The notes beneath the pieces were generated by a model that saw only the letters and a list, made by a program, of their open reading frames with translations, was not told where the DNA came from and made no database searches. Positions 54,282-63,027 of a DNA stretch of 64,000 bases are shown piece after piece; positions within the stretch are counted from its first letter, which is position 1; every line of letters starts with the position of its first letter. Position numbers and translations under genes: made by a program. The stretch comes from Prado023 sp963777855 (GTDB lineage Bacteria; Actinomycetota; Actinomycetes; S36-B12; CAIYMF01): positions 186,001 to 250,000 of the forward strand of contig CAVZRW010000009.1 of NCBI GenBank assembly GCA_963777855.1. Direction: 5' to 3'.

Positions 54282-55344
54282 TCACATGCCGAACGTGTCT
54301 TGGAGGAACGCGATCGTGGGCTCGGTCTGGGTCTGGTCGAAGGCGGGGTCGGCGTGGCTGGCGCCGGGCAGGATCGTCAGGGTCGAGGTGGCGCCGGCCT
54401 TGTCAAGGGCGTCCTTGAGCTGCTGGGACTGGCCCGCGGGCACGTTGCAGTCGGCGTCGCCGTGGGCCAGCGAGAACGCCGGGACGGTCGCCGCCGTGGC
54501 GAGGTAGGACGTCAGGTCGGTGGAGGCGGTCTGGTCGGAGGAGTCCACTGCCGCGCCGAGCCATCGGGACTCCGGGGAGTCGGCCGTGCCGTGGCACCTG
54601 GGACTGCCCCGCGCACGCGGTGACGTCGGCAGCCTGCTCGTCCATCGTCGCGAAGTCGACCGGCCCGTACCAGGAGACGACCGCCTGGACGGCATCGGAC
54701 TGGTCGGGGTTGCCGAGGCTGTCGTCATCGAAGATGGTCGCCTGATCCCCGGTGACACCGAGCATGGTGGCCATCCATCCGCCGGCGCTCTGACCCCACG
54801 CGGCGAACTTGTCGGGGTCCAGTCCGTACTCGGTGGCGTTCGCCCGAAGCCAGCGCACGGCGGCCTTCACGTCCTGCGCACCGGCGGGGTACAGCGCCTC
54901 ACCCGACAGTCGGTAGTTCACCGCGGCGACGGCGAATCCCTGCTGGACCAGCGTCTGGGCGAGCCCGGCCTCCATGCCGGAGTCGCCCATCGCGAACGCT
55001 CCCCCGTGGATGAGCACGACGACCGGCGCGGCGGTGCTGCCGTCCGACGCGGGCAGGTACAGGTCCAGGGTCTGGGATGGCGACGTCGAGGCGTAGGCCA
55101 CGCCGGTCTGCGTGTCCACGGCCTCTCGAACCACTCCGGCTGAGGACCCAGGCTCCGTTGTCGGGGCATCGGTGCCGGCGGTGCTCGACGCCGCCGTCGA
55201 GGGCGCCTGCGTGGCGGTCGACTCCGGCGACGTGGACCCGCTTGCGCACGCTGTGAGGGTCAGCGTGCCGGCGGCACACAGGGCGACCACCGTCATCAAT
55301 CTGGTCGGGACGGTGCACGTAACGAAGGGTGTCGCGCGAGGCAT
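54282..55344 (-). CDS. Secreted alpha/beta-hydrolase (esterase-like) lipoprotein, one frameshift
   Basis: About 354 aa. The signal segment ends in the lipobox LTLTAC, and a Ser/Thr/Ala linker follows. The BD-FAE-type hydrolase has VVVLIHGGAFAMGD (oxyanion region), FAAWGQSAGGWMATM (nucleophile elbow), LAHGDADCNVP (acid) and ILPGASHADPAF (His). The last third is in another frame; deleting one C of CCCC at 54607-54610 restores CHGTADSPESRWLG. Mature protein would be lipid-anchored outside and hydrolyse esters or peptides; the substrate is unknown. AGGAGCCC precedes the ATG at 55344. Confidence 0.85.
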
Positions 55345-55612
55345 CGTGGGCTCCTGGTGGGGTGTCTGAGCAGTCACCAGGACGGTAGCGATCCCGGGTG
55401 AGCGGGCCATCTGCTTCGGTTAAGAGTCCAGTGAGAACCCAGGGCGTGGAAACCCGCCTGTGTCCGCATCGAGCGGGTCGCGCACTGAAGCATCCACGGT
55501 AGATGACGGTCATTGTGGCCGGGTGGCCTGCCGCAACGCGCGCGACACTCGGCGAAGTGGCGCACCCAAGGACATGGTCAACACTGAGTCCGGAGCCGCC
55601 AGTGCATGGCCG

Positions 55613-56104
55613 TCACGCCGTGGCGCTCGTCTGCTTCTCGGTCGCCGTCTTGATGCGGCCCACCCGGGCCTGGAACTGCTTGGTCACGATCTTCTGCGTC
55701 CCGAAGATGTTGTCAAGCGCACGCTCCCACCTCGCTCCGCCCCGGCTTACCCCAGCAACGGTCACAGTGGTCCCCGCGTCCGTGGGTTCGAACGTCCATG
55801 TCCATGTGAACACCTCGCCACCCAGGCGCCGGCCGAGGATTGTCATCGTCGGACGCGCCTCGAAGACGATGCGCTGGTCGGGCTCGACTTCCACGTACTT
55901 GATCGCGACGTTCTCGATAGGGAAGCCGAACATCTTGGCCACGAGCCGAGCAGTTGTCCCCACACCGTCGCCGGTCACCGCGGCCTCAACCACGCCGTAC
56001 GTGGGGTCCTCGTCGTAGATCCTGCGTGGGTCGCGGCAATACTCGAAGACCGCGGGCGCGGGCGCACCGATTGATTCAGTCACCATCACCCTGATGTCGG
56101 CCAT
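55613..56104 (-). CDS. SRPBCC-family protein
   Basis: 163 aa helix-grip protein: RVMVTESIGAPAPAVFEYCRDPRRIYDED, VEVEPDQRIVFEARPTMTILGRRLGGEVFTWTWTFEPTDAGTTVTV, and a long C-terminal helix (ALDNIFGTQKIVTKQFQARVGRIK). It is distinct from the one at 52418. Ligand unknown. GAGGAGGT lies 8 bp before the ATG. It stands alone between two unrelated genes. Confidence 0.8.
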   Translation of the reverse strand: MADIRVMVTESIGAPAPAVFEYCRDPRRIYDEDPTYGVVEAAVTGDGVGTTARLVAKMFGFPIENVAIKYVEVEPDQRIVFEARPTMTILGRRLGGEVFTWTWTFEPTDAGTTVTVAGVSRGGARWERALDNIFGTQKIVTKQFQARVGRIKTATEKQTSATA

Positions 56105-56544
56105 CTCGTCCGACCTCCTCTCATTGGGGCCTGAATGGGTCCTCTGCTTCTGCGCGCCCCATACCTGTGGGCCGTCTCCCTCTGACCTCAGTTCAACACC
56201 AAGGTGGCCGATGGGGTAGAGGCCATCGGCCTACCCATCACCAGGTGGGTAACGCCAGGTCGGTGCCGCGACCATCCCAGCCGGAGACGAGGCCCGTCCG
56301 GCGACGCCGGACCCGATTCGCATGACGTAGACGCGCGACAGGCGGCGGCGTCGCACCGCCATCCGACCCATCGGGTGTTCTCCGGCTCCCCACTCTCCCC
56401 AATCAGGTGTTGGCGCCCGGGAGTGGACTTGGCGGCTCATGGCGGGCCTGGGCACCGAGCACCCGGGCGCGGTCGGCGGTGCCCGACGTCAAGCCATGCC
56501 AACTGCCAACTCGGTGGTGACCGGAGGCTCAGTGGCATGGGCTG
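56105..56544. other. 440-bp region without a gene
   Basis: Contains a hairpin GGCCGATGG...CCATCGGCC (56206-56231) and a copy of the 17-bp dispersed repeat (56331-56347, ACGCGCGACAGGCGGCG). It lies upstream of the SRPBCC gene and downstream of the protease gene. Confidence 0.6.
56331..56347. repeat. Dispersed 17-bp repeat, copy 2
   Basis: ACGCGCGACAGGCGGCG, matching the 54168 copy except at the first two bases. Confidence 0.65.
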
Positions 56545-57360
56545 TCATTCCGTCTCGTGGATGAAGTCCAGGATCGTCTGGGTGTCCAGGCGCAGTGCGT
56601 GTTCCGGGGTCTGGCAGTACGGGCCGGCCCAGTGGCTGATCGCCACGATCATCGGGGAGCCATCGACGTCGACGATCCGGGGAGCTCCGGAGTCCCCGGC
56701 GCAGGGCCCGCTGCCGCCGGCCGCGATGTTCCCGAGCAGATGCACGGTCGTGGGATCGACGCCGGTGATCCGCTGCGGGGCGTACGTTCGGTAGCCGTCG
56801 TTGAAGTCGGAGAACCCGTTGCGGCCGCCGGTCCGGTCACGGGTCATCCCGTAGCCGACGATGGTGGCCTGCTGTCCCGTCAGGTGCATCGAGTCGAGCT
56901 GCCCGGCGGTGGGCAGTGTGGGAAGCGCCCCGACGTCGACCGACTCGTCCAGGACGTACACACCGACGTCCAGCTTCCAGCCCTTGCCTGGCCAGCCGGG
57001 GGCCGTGAAGCCCTGGCCCGTGCGCAGCGACGCGGGCAGCTCGGGCATGAACCCGGAGGCATCAGCGTCCAGGGTCATCCCCTCGATCTTGCTGCCGAAG
57101 CCGAACACCGACTCCAGGTACGCCTGGTCGAAGCAGTGCCCCGCCGCGAGGAACACCGTGGGGCTGACCATGGTCCCGGAGCACCAGTAGTGGTACTCGG
57201 TGGCGTCGGCAGTCGGGACGCTGATGATCAGGGTCCCGACGTAGGGGTAGGCAGCCTCATCGTCCGGATGGCCGTTGACGACTGCCGATACGGGTGCGCT
57301 CATCAGTGCCAACGCCACGGCGGCCACCGCGGCGCAGGCCAGCGCGATTCTTGGTCTCAT
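56545..57360 (-). CDS. Secreted trypsin-like serine protease (S1)
   Basis: 271 aa. The signal peptide is MRPRIALACAAVAAVALALM ending at SAPVSA, with a likely cleavage before VVNGHPDDE. The triad is visible: His in FLAAGHCFD, Asp in KLDVGVYVLD, Ser in PCAGDSGAP. Cys pairs CSGTM/GHCF and SGPCAG/GPYCQ could form disulfides. Many S1 enzymes begin IVNG or VVNG after activation; here this sequence is near the mature N-terminus, so it may be active without a pro-segment. Substrate unknown. The ATG at 57360 follows GGATGGAACAGAG. Confidence 0.88.
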   Translation of the reverse strand: MRPRIALACAAVAAVALALMSAPVSAVVNGHPDDEAAYPYVGTLIISVPTADATEYHYWCSGTMVSPTVFLAAGHCFDQAYLESVFGFGSKIEGMTLDADASGFMPELPASLRTGQGFTAPGWPGKGWKLDVGVYVLDESVDVGALPTLPTAGQLDSMHLTGQQATIVGYGMTRDRTGGRNGFSDFNDGYRTYAPQRITGVDPTTVHLLGNIAAGGSGPCAGDSGAPRIVDVDGSPMIVAISHWAGPYCQTPEHALRLDTQTILDFIHETE

Positions 57361-57486
57361 CTCTGTTCCATCCCTTCGTGCGCGCCACAGCGGGTGCGGC
57401 AGCGGTCGCACCGGCCGGCCCGAGCTCCCGTCTGCAGCGTTCCCTCCATCACGAGGCCCGACCCGCCAGCCCTCGCGGTGCCCTTG

Positions 57487-57951
57487 TCAGAACGTGATGC
57501 GTTCCAGCTCGTGCTCCTTGAGGATGTCGCCCATCCCCCAGAAGAAGGCCTGGCCGTGCGGGATCCGGAAGATCTGATGCAGCGGGTCCTCCGCGCCCTT
57601 GCCGAGCGGGGCCAGGAAGGGCATGTCCTGCTCCAGGAGGCGATGCTTGAGGGCCGGGTCGTCGAGGAACTCGACTTCGCCGGTGACCCTGAGGGTGCGC
57701 GCCGTGGCCAGGTCACCGCCGTTGAAGAAGCAGACCTCCGTCTTCGGGTTGGCCTTCAACTGCTGGCAGACGTCCTTGGGCTCCAGGGTCTGGAAGTAGA
57801 AACCGGTCTCATCGGCGAACCAGAACAGCCAGCCGCGGACATGGGGCTGGTCTGCGTCGGTCGTGGCCAGGAAGCACACCGGGTGCTCGGCGGCGAAGGC
57901 GATCGCCTCATCCAGGGACCCGGTAGCCTCACCTGTGACTGTGGTGCTCAT
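57487..57951 (-). CDS. Pyridoxamine 5'-phosphate oxidase-like (PPOX) protein
   Basis: 154 aa split-barrel protein: HPVCFLATTDADQPHVRGWLFWFADETGFYFQT, KANPKTEVCFFNGGDLATARTLRVTGEVEFLDD, ending FRIPHGQAFFWGMGDILKE. The family binds FMN, F420 or heme; the specific cofactor cannot be told. Its start is only 18 bp from the start of the divergent HigA-like gene, so at least one promoter must lie in the other gene. The protease gene lies upstream on the same strand, but 126 bp apart. Confidence 0.82.
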   Translation of the reverse strand: MSTTVTGEATGSLDEAIAFAAEHPVCFLATTDADQPHVRGWLFWFADETGFYFQTLEPKDVCQQLKANPKTEVCFFNGGDLATARTLRVTGEVEFLDDPALKHRLLEQDMPFLAPLGKGAEDPLHQIFRIPHGQAFFWGMGDILKEHELERITF

Positions 57952-57969
57952 GATCCCGGCGAGGTGCTG

Positions 57970-58224
57970 ATGGAGGAGTTCCTCGAGCCGCTGGGAGTCA
58001 CGCAGCATCGGCTGGCAGTCGAGATCGGAGTGCCGCCACGGCGGATCAACGAGATCGTGCACGGCAAGCGTCGGATCACCGCGGACACTGCGCTTCGACT
58101 CGCTCGGTACTTCGGCACCACGGACCGCTTCTGGCTGAACCTGCAGACCCGCTACGACCTGGAGATCGAGAAGGACAACCTGGGCGCCGCCCTCGAGGCG
58201 ATCCGCCCGCTGAAGTCGGCCTGA
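57970..58224 (+). CDS. HigA-type XRE antitoxin-like protein, no toxin partner seen
   Basis: 84 aa. EFLEPLGVTQHRLAVEIGVPPRRINEIVHGKRRITADTALRLARYFGTTDRFWLNLQTRYDLE is a typical HigA/VapI HTH. Homologues begin with HPGEVL, and that motif (CAT GAT CCC GGC GAG GTG CTG) is encoded in frame just before this ATG with no start codon upstream, so the N-terminus looks cut; the GTG at 57964 is an alternative start. Usually higB lies directly before higA, but here the PPOX gene diverges. Possibly an orphan antitoxin or a regulator. GCGAGGTG precedes the ATG. Confidence 0.75.
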   Translation: MEEFLEPLGVTQHRLAVEIGVPPRRINEIVHGKRRITADTALRLARYFGTTDRFWLNLQTRYDLEIEKDNLGAALEAIRPLKSA

Positions 58225-58762
58225 CCCCGCCCTGACCCCGCCCAATGGGCAAGCCGGGAGCCGTGCGCGACTTGCGATTCCGCGCTGCGCCACCCCACTA
58301 CCTGCCGAGTTCAGAATCTGGGTGAGACGCTTGACTGCGAGAAGCGAGTCAACGAGTGCTCCGTGAGCCTTTCCGAGCGTTCGGTCGACGTGGCACGTGC
58401 GGCCTGTCTCCCGAGGCTTGGCGGCGGTGGGGGAGAGGGCAACCGTTCCCCGCATCCGGCCCCCCACGTGGCTGAGAGCTTGACAGTCACTCGCGGCGAT
58501 GCGCCGCGGTGTTGATCCGAGGCGCGGAGTCTGCGATCAGAGGGCCGGGAACGCTCCGTCGAGGCCGAGGCCAAGTCGTACGCCTCACTCGGCTCTCGGC
58601 GCCTGCAACTGTGGTCGAGCCGGCCGGTGAACCAGTCGGACGCTGGCTGGATCGCCTGGCCAGCGTCGAGGCGATCCTGCGCATCCATGAGCTTGCCCCG
58701 GAGATGCAGCCGGGCTTGTTCGCGGCGGCCGCGCACAGCCCCGGGATGGACGGCGCATCTGG
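58225..58762. other. 538-bp region without a gene
   Basis: Contains copy B of the 96-bp repeat (58401-58496). No convincing open frame on either strand. Confidence 0.65.
58401..58496. repeat. 96-bp dispersed direct repeat, copy B
   Basis: See 52025-52120. Same orientation, about 6.4 kb apart. Confidence 0.95.
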
Positions 58763-59852
58763 CTACGGGTGGGCCTCGAGCGCGTCGGAGGGCTGGAGGT
58801 GACCGCCGGCATTGAGGGGGTCGTGGGCGACGATGCCGGGAAGTTGGTCGTGGAAGAAGACCTGCGCGAGCAGCTCGCGCCGCGACCGGGTGTCTGTCTT
58901 GGCGAAGACTGCTTTCAGGTGGTCCTGCACGGTCCACGGGCTGATCACGAGTCGCTCGGCGATGGCCGCCGTGTCGAGTCCGCGTGCGACGAGAGTGGCG
59001 ATCTCCCGCTCGCGCGGCGTCAGCCCGAACACCTCCAGGCGCAGCGGCAGGGCGTACTCCTCCCCGGCCCGTTCAACGATGATCGCGACCCGACCATTGG
59101 CGCTGCCATCGGGCAGGGATCCGTGCAGCGTCAGCCATCCCGACGACGTGGGTACGTGAAGAGGCGGAGCAGTGCGTCCCTGCCGGCCGCGGCGTCGAAC
59201 GTCGGCCGCAAGCGTGAGCACCGGTGCAGGGACCTCCCGGTGGGCCGGGTCGTCGTGGACCAGCGGCCCCAGAAGTGCGGCCGCAGGAGGTGTCGTGAGC
59301 TCGATGTCATCGGTCGCATCGAGGATCAGCAGGCCCGGTGCCCGCGGGTCATCGGGCCGACGGGCTGCATCGACGCGGTACGAGGCCTTGAGCTCCGCGA
59401 TCGGACGTGACGCGCGATGGTTCGGGCCTCATCCGGGGTGAAGTCGCCCGTGGCCTCCGTGCGGTGGCATCTCGAAGGGGGTGCCGATCGGGGCGAGGTA
59501 CTCCAGGTACGGGAGCGGGGATCGCCACCGGCGAGCGGCGCGCGGCGAGGTCGGCGAAGGTGTTGACATCGTCGCGCAGGTACTCGCTGGTGACCACGGC
59601 GCCTGCTGCCATCGCCTCGGTCTCCGGCGTGAGGAAGCCGCCGGCCATCAGCTCCACCGGATTCGCCGTAGTGAGCAGGCGGGTGTCCGGGTCCAGACCG
59701 TGCCAGCAGAACGCATCAACGGGCATCACGTGACGGATCCGCGCGGCGAGCTCGGTGTGCAGCTGCCCGTACGGCAGGCCGCGAGCGCCCACGCGCTCGA
59801 TGTCGGCGGCCAGCCTGAGCGGATCCCATCGGGTCACCTCGCCATGGTGCAC
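58763..59852 (-). pseudogene. LuxR-family regulator, multiply frameshifted
   Basis: Fragments in successive frames match a LuxR regulator: ELAARIRHVMPVDAFCWHGLDPDTRLLTT, EYLRDDVNTFADLAARRSPVAI, YLEYLAPIGTPFEM, DFTPDEARTI, AELKASYRVDAARRPDDPRAPGLLILDA, and LTPREREIATLVARGLDTAAIAERLVISPWTVQDHLKAVFAKTDTRSRRELLAQVF (the HTH_LUXR domain). Between FEM and GDFTPDE about 25-35 residues appear missing. Two or more frameshifts plus a deletion suggest genuine decay, unlike the single-base breaks elsewhere. A GTG at 59852 (or 59837) is a plausible original start. Confidence 0.7.
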
Positions 59853-59979
59853 GCGATCGAGGCCCCGGGCTACCACATGCAGGAAAGATCCCAGATCCCG
59901 GGGGATGCCCGCCCCAGCGCGTGCGGGCGACGCTGAGCACGACGCCGATCCCCGGCGATCGCCAGACAAGGAGCCCGCC

Positions 59980-60360
59980 ATGACCCTCGACATGAGTCCG
60001 ACCCGCGTCACCACTCAGACCGTCTGCTTCGCCGCCCCGTTGCTCCCCGGTACCTCGACGCACGACCGCGACGAGATGCTCTCGTGCTGGCAGGGCGAGC
60101 GCCGCGAGGAGCACACCCAGTCACGCCGTGCCCACGGCATCACCCGCGAGGCCGTGTGGATCCAGTCCACCCCGGCCGGCGACGTGGCCGTCGTCCTCAT
60201 CGAGTCACCGGACCTGCCTCAAGCGCTCCTCGGGCTCGCCACCTCCCAGGAGCCCTTCGACGTGTGGTTCCGCGAGCACCTGATGACCGTGCACGGCATG
60301 GACCTCGGGGCCGGGATGGCGTTGCCCGAGCAGGTCCTCAACTTCCAGGACGGCTCGTGA
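59980..60360 (+). CDS. DUF6176-like small protein
   Basis: 126 aa. The core GITREAVWIQSTPAGDVAVVLIESPDLPQALLGLATSQEPFDVWFREHLMTVHGMDL matches my memory of DUF6176, a ferredoxin-like-fold family of unknown function with repeated strand-helix pattern. AAGGAG lies 7 bp before the ATG, so the upstream extension of this frame is not used. Its last 142 bp overlap the tail of the minus-strand dehydratase-like gene, which suggests that the latter's tail is not authentic. Confidence 0.7.
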   Translation: MTLDMSPTRVTTQTVCFAAPLLPGTSTHDRDEMLSCWQGERREEHTQSRRAHGITREAVWIQSTPAGDVAVVLIESPDLPQALLGLATSQEPFDVWFREHLMTVHGMDLGAGMALPEQVLNFQDGS

Positions 60361-60782
60361 CAGACCCCGTTGCCCCCGACCTGATCATGCTCGAAGGCCC
60401 GGTCCTCCAGCGGATCGGGGCTTCGAGCGTGGGCAGCTCTCTGGGCTGTGACGTCTGCCCCCACCGTGCGCGATAGGCGGCGGGAGGACGCACCGCCGGA
60501 TTGCCGATGGTCGAGCGGGCGTGCGAGGTCGAGGTCGTGACTGGTGATTCCGCGAACGTCGTGGCTGGCGAGGGTGACAATCACGTCGGAGTACGTGAGT
60601 TGAATGTCGGGGTGGTGGTTGGCGGCCTCGGCCGCTGCACCGATCCTGTTGACCAGGGCGAGGCCGGCTTGGAAGTCGCCGGTGCGGAACCGAGCCTTGA
60701 TGCGTCCCGATATCTGCCGCCAGTCCTCGAGGCTGGCGTCACGTACCTGTGTCGCGGACAACTTCTCCCGAGGTTCTGTCAT
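60219..60782 (-). CDS. Second pterin carbinolamine dehydratase-like protein with an atypical tail
   Basis: The first 95 residues match the family: DWRQISGRIKARFRTGDFQAGLALVNRIGAAAEAANHHPDIQLTYSDVIVTLASHDVRGITSHDLDLAR, with the catalytic HHP pair. After residue 95 the frame continues for another 92 residues that resemble nothing, run antisense through the 3' end of the neighbouring gene and contain the dispersed repeat at 60466-60482. True homologues end about here, so the gene probably once stopped near 60490 and has lost its stop through an indel or the repeat. ATG at 60782. Paralogue of 9700-10011. Confidence 0.72.
   Translation of the reverse strand: MTEPREKLSATQVRDASLEDWRQISGRIKARFRTGDFQAGLALVNRIGAAAEAANHHPDIQLTYSDVIVTLASHDVRGITSHDLDLARPLDHRQSGGASSRRLSRTVGADVTAQRAAHARSPDPLEDRAFEHDQVGGNGVCHEPSWKLRTCSGNAIPAPRSMPCTVIRCSRNHTSKGSWEVASPRSA
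60466..60482. repeat. Dispersed 17-bp repeat, copy 3
   Basis: GTGCGCGATAGGCGGCG, preceded by GTGACGTCTGCCCCCACC, similar to the flank of copy 1. It lies inside the aberrant tail of the dehydratase-like gene. Confidence 0.65.
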
Positions 60783-60879
60783 GCTTCCCGCTCCGTCTGG
60801 GGTGAGGGGAGTTGCCCTCCGCCACAAGGTAGTGGCGGCTCAGGACGAAGGCCACCCACACGACCGCGATCGGCCAGGT

Positions 60880-61168
60880 GCGCATTGGGTTACGCGAGGA
60901 GGTCCCCGGAGACGTTCTTCGTTCGCCCGTTCTTCTCGGTGCCTCAATGCTCGACCGACTCACGTGTCATCCTGCTGTCGGCGCGTGGGGCGGCCGGCAA
61001 GAGCGTCACGGCCGACGCTCTATCGGAGCGCCTTGGGGCGCCCGTCTGGCGCCTTCAGGACGATGCCGCAGTCTCGAGGGCGTGTGTGTACTCGACCCTC
61101 GTTCAGCATCTTGGGGTCACGGACCCGCTGCCAGTTCTCCGGGCTGGGCAGCAGGGCCAGTATCACTG
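60880..61168 (+). pseudogene. Remnant of a P-loop NTPase
   Basis: A reading frame without a start yields FFVRPFFSVPQCSTDSRVIL, then LSARGAAGKSVTADALSERL with Walker A ARGAAGKS, and GAPVWRLQDDAAVSRA. This resembles the opening of large actinobacterial NTPases of unknown function. After about 61085 the sequence no longer fits and the frame ends at 61168. No Walker B or later domain exists here, so it is a fragment left by a deletion or recombination. Confidence 0.6.
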
Positions 61169-61505
61169 AACGGGTGGGTCCATCGTTCGTGAACGCCGCC
61201 TCCGCGGCCGCCTGAGCAGCCAGCAGATGATCCCCGAACCGTTCGTCTGAGTTCGCCCGGACAGATGCGGCCAACAGGTGGGCCTGAGCCGGATCAGTGA
61301 GGGGGAGGTCCGTCCCCTGCTCCACGCACCATCGGACGGCCCGGTCGGCCGCCTGCTCCAACCGGCGATCCCTGAGCACCTCGTTCATACTGTCCCAGAG
61401 CTCGTAGGTCACCACTTGATCCCGCGTGAGCGCCAGCGCAAGGACCTCGGGTTCCACGCGCGTCAGTTGAACGATGTCGTCCAGCAGCGCGGACAGGGCA
61501 CCCAA
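61020..61505 (-). CDS. Hypothetical alpha-helical protein, C-terminus runs into the NTPase remnant
   Basis: 161 aa, mostly helical (VQLTRVEPEVLALALTRDQVVTYELWDSMNEVLRDRRLEQAADRAVRW, HLLAASVRANSDERFGDHLLAAQAAAEAAF). I recognise no family. The last 24 residues are antisense to the NTPase remnant, so the original 3' end was probably replaced at the same junction (about 61085-61100). Start at ATG 61505, not confirmed by an RBS. Confidence 0.55.
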   Translation of the reverse strand: MGALSALLDDIVQLTRVEPEVLALALTRDQVVTYELWDSMNEVLRDRRLEQAADRAVRWCVEQGTDLPLTDPAQAHLLAASVRANSDERFGDHLLAAQAAAEAAFTNDGPTRSVILALLPSPENWQRVRDPKMLNEGRVHTRPRDCGIVLKAPDGRPKALR

Positions 61506-61649
61506 TGCTGGCGACCGACCCCGGCTGGAATCCCTCCACCGCCGCGAGCACGTCCCGGGCCTTCGATCCCACGTCGCCTCCCCCCCCTCGTGCTGCGGAT
61601 CGTACGACGTGCCGAGATCCGGTTGCCCCCCGGTCGGCTGACCGAGGGG

Positions 61650-63027
61650 TCAGTGGCCCAGGAGGCGGCCGAAGACCTCGGCGCGGCGGGCCCGGCGACC
61701 GGTGCGCGCCTCGACGACGTCGGCCGAGTTCATCACCGCCAGGCCGCCGTTCGCGCCCAGCCAGCGCAGGGGCTCGGGCTCCCAGCGACGCGAGCGGTGG
61801 TTGACCCACGGCAGGGTCGTGAGCTCCGAGGGGGTGCCCGTGATCAGGTCGGCCAGCGTTCGCCCGGCGAGGTTGGAGGTGCCCACGCCGTCGCCGACGT
61901 AGCCCCCGGCCCAGGCCAGGCCGGTGCGGCGGTCCAGGCCGCACGAGGCGTACCAGTCGCGCGGGATGCCCAGCGGCCCGCCCCAGCGGTGGGTCACCCG
62001 GTGCCCGGCGACGGCGGGGAACAGCTCGGTGAGCGTGGTCCACAGGCCCTCGTGCACCGAGTCGACCCGGTCGTAAGCCGGGTCGATGCGCGAGCCGAAG
62101 TGGTACGGCGCCCCGCGGCCGCCGAAGGCCAGCCGGCCGTCGGCGGTGCGCTGGCCGTAGATGATCAGGTGCCGGCCGTCGTTGAAGGTCTCGCGCGCCG
62201 CCAGGCCGATCTCGGCCCACACCTCCTCGGGCAGCGGCTCGGTGGCGAGCATCAGCGAGTACACGGGCAGCACGTCGCGGGTCGAGCCCGGCAGGGTCGC
62301 GGTGAACGCCTCGGTCGCCCGCACCACGTGGGGCGCGCGCACGTCGCCGCGCTCGGTGCGGACCACGCCCGGCTCGATGCGGGTCACTCGTGTGTGCTCG
62401 TGGAGGGCGACCCCGGCGGCGACCACGCGGTCGGCGAGGCCCGCGTACCAGCTTCGCCGGGTGGATGGCCGCGCAGTGCGGGGTGTACGTGGCGCCCAGC
62501 ACGTCGGTGGCGCCGGCGCGGGCACGGGCCTCGTCGGCGTCGAGCAGGCGGTAGTCGCCCGGCCCGAAGCCCCACGCGCGCCAGTGCTCGACCTCGGCCT
62601 GTGCGCGTTCGAGCTGCACCGGAGTGCGCGCGAGGCTGATCGTGCCGCCCTTGGCCCAGTCCACGTCGAGGCCCTCGGCCGCGACGACGCGGCCCACCTC
62701 GTCGACGGTCTCGTGCATCGCGACCTGCATGGCCACGGCACCGGTGCGCGAGTCCCCGCGCGCGATCTTCTCCAGCGACGCGGGGAACAGCGCCGAGCAC
62801 CAGCCGCCGTTGCGCCCGCTCGCGCCGAACCCGGCGATCTCGGCCTCGAGGATCGCGATCCGCAGGCCGGGATCGCGCTGGGCCAGGTAGTAGGCCGTCC
62901 ACAGGCCGGTGTAGCCCGCTCCGACGATGGCCACGTCCACGTCGAGGTCGCCGTCGAGGGCCTGCCGTGGGGCCGGCGGCTCGCCGAGCGAGTCCCACCA
63001 GAGCGACAGCGTGCGCACGTCGGTCAT
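61650..63027 (-). CDS. FAD-dependent amine/D-amino-acid oxidase (DadA/PuuB-like), one frameshift
   Basis: About 459 aa. The FAD motif DVAIVGAGYTGLWTAYYLAQRDPGLRIAILEAE, SGRNGGWCSALFP and TPHCAAIHPAKLVRGLADRV are followed by C-terminal YVGDGVGTSNLAGRTLADL. The pattern is that of gamma-glutamylputrescine oxidase and related DadA proteins. The frame changes at 62440-62442, where one surplus C (the 1378-nt span has one extra base) must be removed to read KLVRGLADRV. GGAGG precedes the ATG at 63027, whose first bases overlap the PPOX stop. Substrate probably an amine or amino acid. Confidence 0.88.

Noticed and set aside
57487..58224. Complete HigBA toxin-antitoxin pair
   Set aside because: The upstream neighbour is a PPOX protein on the other strand, not a RelE-type toxin; only the antitoxin-like protein is present.
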